64,000 nucleotides of DNA from NCBI RefSeq assembly GCF_040939455.1, contig NC_134117.1, forward strand, positions 30,187,501 to 30,251,500, in the 5' to 3' direction. This DNA comes from Microcebus murinus. Lineage: Eukaryota > Chordata > Mammalia > Primates > Cheirogaleidae. Below, in pieces: positions 60,167-64,000 of this stretch (position 1 is the stretch's first letter; every line of letters starts with the position of its first letter). Below the pieces are notes generated by a model. The model saw only the letters and a program-made list of their open reading frames with translations. It had not been told where the DNA came from and did no database searches. Position numbers and translations under genes: made by a program.

Positions 60167-60500
60167 GGAAGGGCAGACTGTCTGCTGCTGCAACCCTCCC
60201 TTATCTGGGCATCATCACTTCATTCCCAGTATTAAGGATGCCTTCTTTGACACTCTCTGACTTCCATCACATTTCCCCAAGATCCAGTGAACACTCCAAC
60301 TCCATTAAGGAGAGTTTCCCAGGTCAAAGCACTTCTCTGCACTCTGTAAAACTGGTATTGACCACCACATATGCTTATACTTAAGTAGTGCTGAGTCATT
60401 AATATGAGATCACCATAAAACAGAGCAACATGATTAGTGTATATGATAATTCAGACCCATTTCTCCTCTGCATGTTCTAAATAAAAAGCATTATCAGTTT
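60167..60500 (+). pseudogene. 3'UTR remnant of a CYP2C9/18/19-like gene
   Basis: The sequence after the detritus exon does not resemble the resident gene's 3'UTR. It carries the blocks 'gaacactccaactccatta', 'ggagagtttcc' and 'ctaaataaaaagcattat', which I recognise from the human CYP2C9/2C19-type 3'UTR (from memory). The polyadenylation signal is at 60479-60484. This places the donor of the detritus exon in the CYP2C9/18/19 group and not with the gene at 6.7-40 kb. Confidence 0.65.
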
Positions 60501-63500
60501 CTGGGTCAGATTGCAGACATTTCATCTTTTGTGCATAGTGCAAGTAAGAAATTAAAGAAAATAGTGTCCTAAGGGGCCATGCTGGTCTCAGAATGATAAG
60601 CACAGAGGAAGACAAAAGGGGAGAAGGTAGGGAAGCTCTCATGATTGAGTGTCACCTCGAGTTACTGGAGTTTTGAAAACAAAAGAGAGAAACTGTCCAG
60701 GAGCAGCTGCAACCTGTAGGGAAATATTAACAGGATAAGCAACAGGTAGGAAAAGACACTAAGTGTTAGAATTCATGTCCCTGCTTGGGTGTTACTGTAA
60801 ATACAAAATAAAGAGCTGGAATAGTTTTCTCACTGCATATTTCCAACTTAGAGTCAAGTATGAATCTATGCCTTCATATTGCTATTCATATTGTTATTGA
60901 ACATATGCCATATGAGTGCTATTCTTCTCTCCTCAAACAAGAACAAAAATCTCTGGAAAGCCTCACCAGATTCTGTTATTTTTCTGCTTTCCATTACATT
61001 GTTTCATACTTAATATAAATGTGATGGTAATTTGATGCTATGCCTCCAAAATCATTAGCTTCATGCCATCTCTAAAGCACAGACAATTGAACATCTTATA
61101 TAACAAAATCTAGACTTCATTTTCCCTTCCTTTTGTCTTGAAGGTATGAAATGAGATGTTATATCACCCATTAACCTATTCCAAGCTCATTTCCTAGAAT
61201 AAGCCGTTTTACTTGGCATGCGTTTGTAAGATAACACACATGTATAGATTCGCATATATATCTATACATATGCGTGTGCATAGGAATATGTTCACACATA
61301 ATATATGTTGTATACACACATATACATGTGAGATTAAAAGTGGTTCTTTAAAATATTGGGTTCATATTTCATATATTATCATGTCCTTGCTGTTTTTTAT
61401 TAAACTGTATGTCAGATAAACTTCCAAGGTAATAGAAACATGGGCAAATGATTTGACTGAACAGATTCCAAAAGAGAAAATGGAAATGGCTATTAATCAT
61501 ATAAATGGGTTAAAAAGAAAAAGTACAAATTAAAACTACATTTCACTCCTTTAAACATGCTTGAGTAGCAAATAAAAATTTTTTAATGTGTTAGCAAAAG
61601 TATAGGAACCAGACAGTCTTGAATATTTTTCTAATGTCCTGTTTCTAATTCCATTGATTTTTCTTCTAATTTTTATGATTATTTTTTCTTCTGCCTACTT
61701 TGGAATTAATTAGCTCTTCGTTTTCTAATTCCTAATGTAGATGCTTAGATTTTTGATTCTATATCTTTATCCTTTTCATGAGAAGGAATCATTTTTAAAT
61801 GCATTCAATGCTATAAATTTCCCTGTGAGCATTATCTTTATTCTACAAAATTCTTTACCACTTAACACCCAGCATGAATGTATTCTTTAAATTAGCTGAC
61901 ATTTATCAAGTCCCAGAAATATCTTCTTTCTCTTAGCACAGTGGTTCAGAAAACATTAAAAGAGGAAAGAATTCTGATATTTCAAATGATTAGTGTGGCT
62001 GCACAGCTTTTGGAAAATATCGTATTTAGAGTGAGTGGACTGAATTGTTAAAGCAAGGACTCAAATTTAGGGTGTGGGGAAAGGAAGAGCCTCCTTTTTT
62101 CTAAAAGAACAACTGTTTTGGATCTAGGGGAAACTTGAGATTGGGAAGTGAATGTGGAGGCCAGCCTGGCTGCCAAGGGGGCTGTCTGAGGAGAGGGGGG
62201 GGGGAACTCTCCTGTGTCAAGGGAAGCAATACACCATGCATGGAGATCAGGGGGCAAAGGCTCCCTGCCAAATGCTCCATAGGGACCATCACCTGCCTGA
62301 GGATTTATATCTGGGAGTGGAATTTTAATTGTAAACTGGGAGATTCTTAGTCTCATGTCAATAAGCTTTTCTCTGTAGACAATGAAGTTTCTTTTAGGCT
62401 CTCAACCAATGATCATGGGCTTTTATTTCCAGGAACAAAATCTGCCTCTGAGAAGAAGAAATGTTTTTTTCCAGCATTTCCTCTAGATCTTTGATTCCCT
62501 TTCTACTGGTCTCCAGTTCTTCAATTTTATAGCTGATCATGTCATTTGCTATGGAAATTCTTACCTTTTGCTGCAAGTCATGATTTGCCTTGATAGGTAA
62601 TAACTAAAGACAATCCATTTCTTTGTGGTGTTAAAGTCCAATCATTTCATTTTCTTTCTCATCAAGATGCATATTATAGCTACAATGCATATGTTCTTTA
62701 GTTCTATTCTTTGAGATGGGGCCCTGTGATACTCTCCTAGCAATGAGCATGACTAATACACAGATCTTGATTCTAAACCACATTTTCAGATAAAAAGTTT
62801 CAGGGGTCTTCACAGAAATGGTGGAGTCCTCAGAGAAATGGCAGATTGGAGATCTGAGTTAGGGAAAATACAAGATAAACTGAGAATACATTGCTGTCAA
62901 AAATTTTAAAAGTCTTAAGGATTGAATTGGTCATGGAAAAGGACACAGAATCCCGACATTTAGGAGACACCTGAGTTCAAAATAAAGGATAATAGTGCAT
63001 TATAACCCTTCAAAAACAAACAATTGAATTCATGATTACTTACTGATATTAATAAATGTATGAATAACTGGAAAATTGATGAGGAATAAATAATTACAGT
63101 ATTTCAAAGACTTTCCCCACAAGAAACTTCTAAATTATGTAATGAAAAGAATTACTTTACAGTGGAGGAGACAGGAAGACAATATTCAAATCTGGTAATC
63201 AAATGAACATCATTCATAATGAAACACAATTAAATTATCATCCAAAAATGAAAAGAAAAAGTGTCATTCAATGATATCCCTGCCAAAGATGCATACACTG
63301 AATTTAATCATTAGGAAACATCAGACAAGCTTCAATAAGCAACATTTTATGAATATTAAGCCTATACTCTGAAAGCATATCAATGTTATACAGGTGAAGT
63401 GTCAACTGAAGAACAGTTCCAGATTTAAGTTGACTAAAGAGACATGACAACTAGTTGCATCATGAGATTCTGGATTCTGATCTCAATTCTGAATGTTACA

Positions 63501-63865
63501 TAGCTCATATTTTTGGCACTTATTGGTGAAACGCCAATGGAAATGAGAATTAGAAAGTCCCAATTTAGTAACATTAATTTCTTGATTTTCATGGTTTTAC
63601 TCTGTCCATATAAGAGAATCACCTTATTTGGGGGAACTCAGGCCACCAATTTACTTTCAAATAAGTCAAAGAAAAGCAAGTGTTTGTTTATACTAGCAAC
63701 TTTCCTATATATCTGTGATAGCTAAAGAAAAATGAAGGCACTGTGGATTTATATATAAAAAATAAACTAACCTTTCATGCATGATGAATAAATATTGCCA
63801 CCGGACATCTAAAGTCCTCAGTATCATTAAGCCTTATAAAATTCAAATTAAGACTTCAGTAAGAT
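60501..63865. other. Downstream intergenic DNA, no gene seen
   Basis: Mostly unique AT-rich sequence. About 61640-61860 resembles an old L1 5' portion read backwards ('gctataaatttccctgtgag'). A run of ten G's lies near 62196-62205. The short open frames here look random. Confidence 0.5.
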
Positions 63866-64000
63866 ATTATTATATTATATACCAGAATGGTTAAAACTTA
63901 AAAAAGTCATATCACACTATGTATTGATAAGAAAGTGAAGCAACTGTTACTCTCATAGTAAAATTGTAAATTGGTTCAACCATTTGGACAATTCTTTTAG
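63866..64000 (+). mobile_element. Old L1 ORF2 3' fragment, sense, running off the window
   Basis: Wording 'ccagaatggttaaaactta' and 'aattgtaaattggttcaacc' matches the end of ORF2 in old L1s. Confidence 0.5.

Overview
The window looks like nuclear DNA of a strepsirrhine primate, most likely a lemur. The basis is a set of dimeric Alu copies that share an unusual middle linker (a 'tataaatagaaag' block followed by a 'ttggccaa' block before the second monomer) and the tail wording 'gctgacgccacggcactcac'. I associate both with lemuriform Alus, not with human AluS/Y. Several L1 subfamilies and older mammalian repeats (MIR, L2, MaLR LTRs, Tigger, mariner) complete the picture. Species assignment is an inference.

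One protein-coding gene is present: a nine-exon cytochrome P450 of subfamily 2C on the + strand, ATG at 6682 and stop at 40150-40152. Exon lengths are 168, 163, 150, 161, 174, 142, 188, 142 and 182 bp (1470 bp, 489 codons plus stop). The frame is unbroken and the membrane anchor, proline hinge, I-helix AGTETT, ExxR and heme-Cys loop are all present. Exon 5 is one codon shorter than the usual 177 bp, and intron 8 begins with GC instead of GT. Identity to human CYP2C9, judged by eye on two exons, is only about 67-76%. This suggests a divergent member, possibly the lemur counterpart of monkey CYP2C76, but I cannot prove that here.

Layout: 1-6.5 kb is upstream intergenic DNA (a dinucleotide repeat and an antisense L1 carrying an MST-type LTR). 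At 6.5-6.68 kb is a compact promoter with a TATA box and HNF4-like and FOXA-like sites. The gene occupies 6.68-40.4 kb. Intron 1 holds an Hsmar1-like mariner broken by an Alu. Intron 7 (15 kb) is mostly one old, near full-length antisense L1 carrying seven later insertions. From 40.5 to 60 kb the sequence is almost solid nested L1/Alu/MaLR material. At 59989-60166 lies an isolated, frameshifted CYP2C exon 9 whose 3' flank resembles the 3'UTR of the CYP2C9/18/19 group: a detritus exon of another cluster member. A 3.35-kb L1 sits exactly in its polypyrimidine tract, flanked by a 17-bp target duplication. From 60.5 to 64 kb I see mostly unremarkable intergenic DNA.

No operon, CRISPR array, tRNA, rRNA or new multi-gene system is visible. 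The points of interest are the gene's own oddities, the detritus exon, and the stratified history of transposon insertions.
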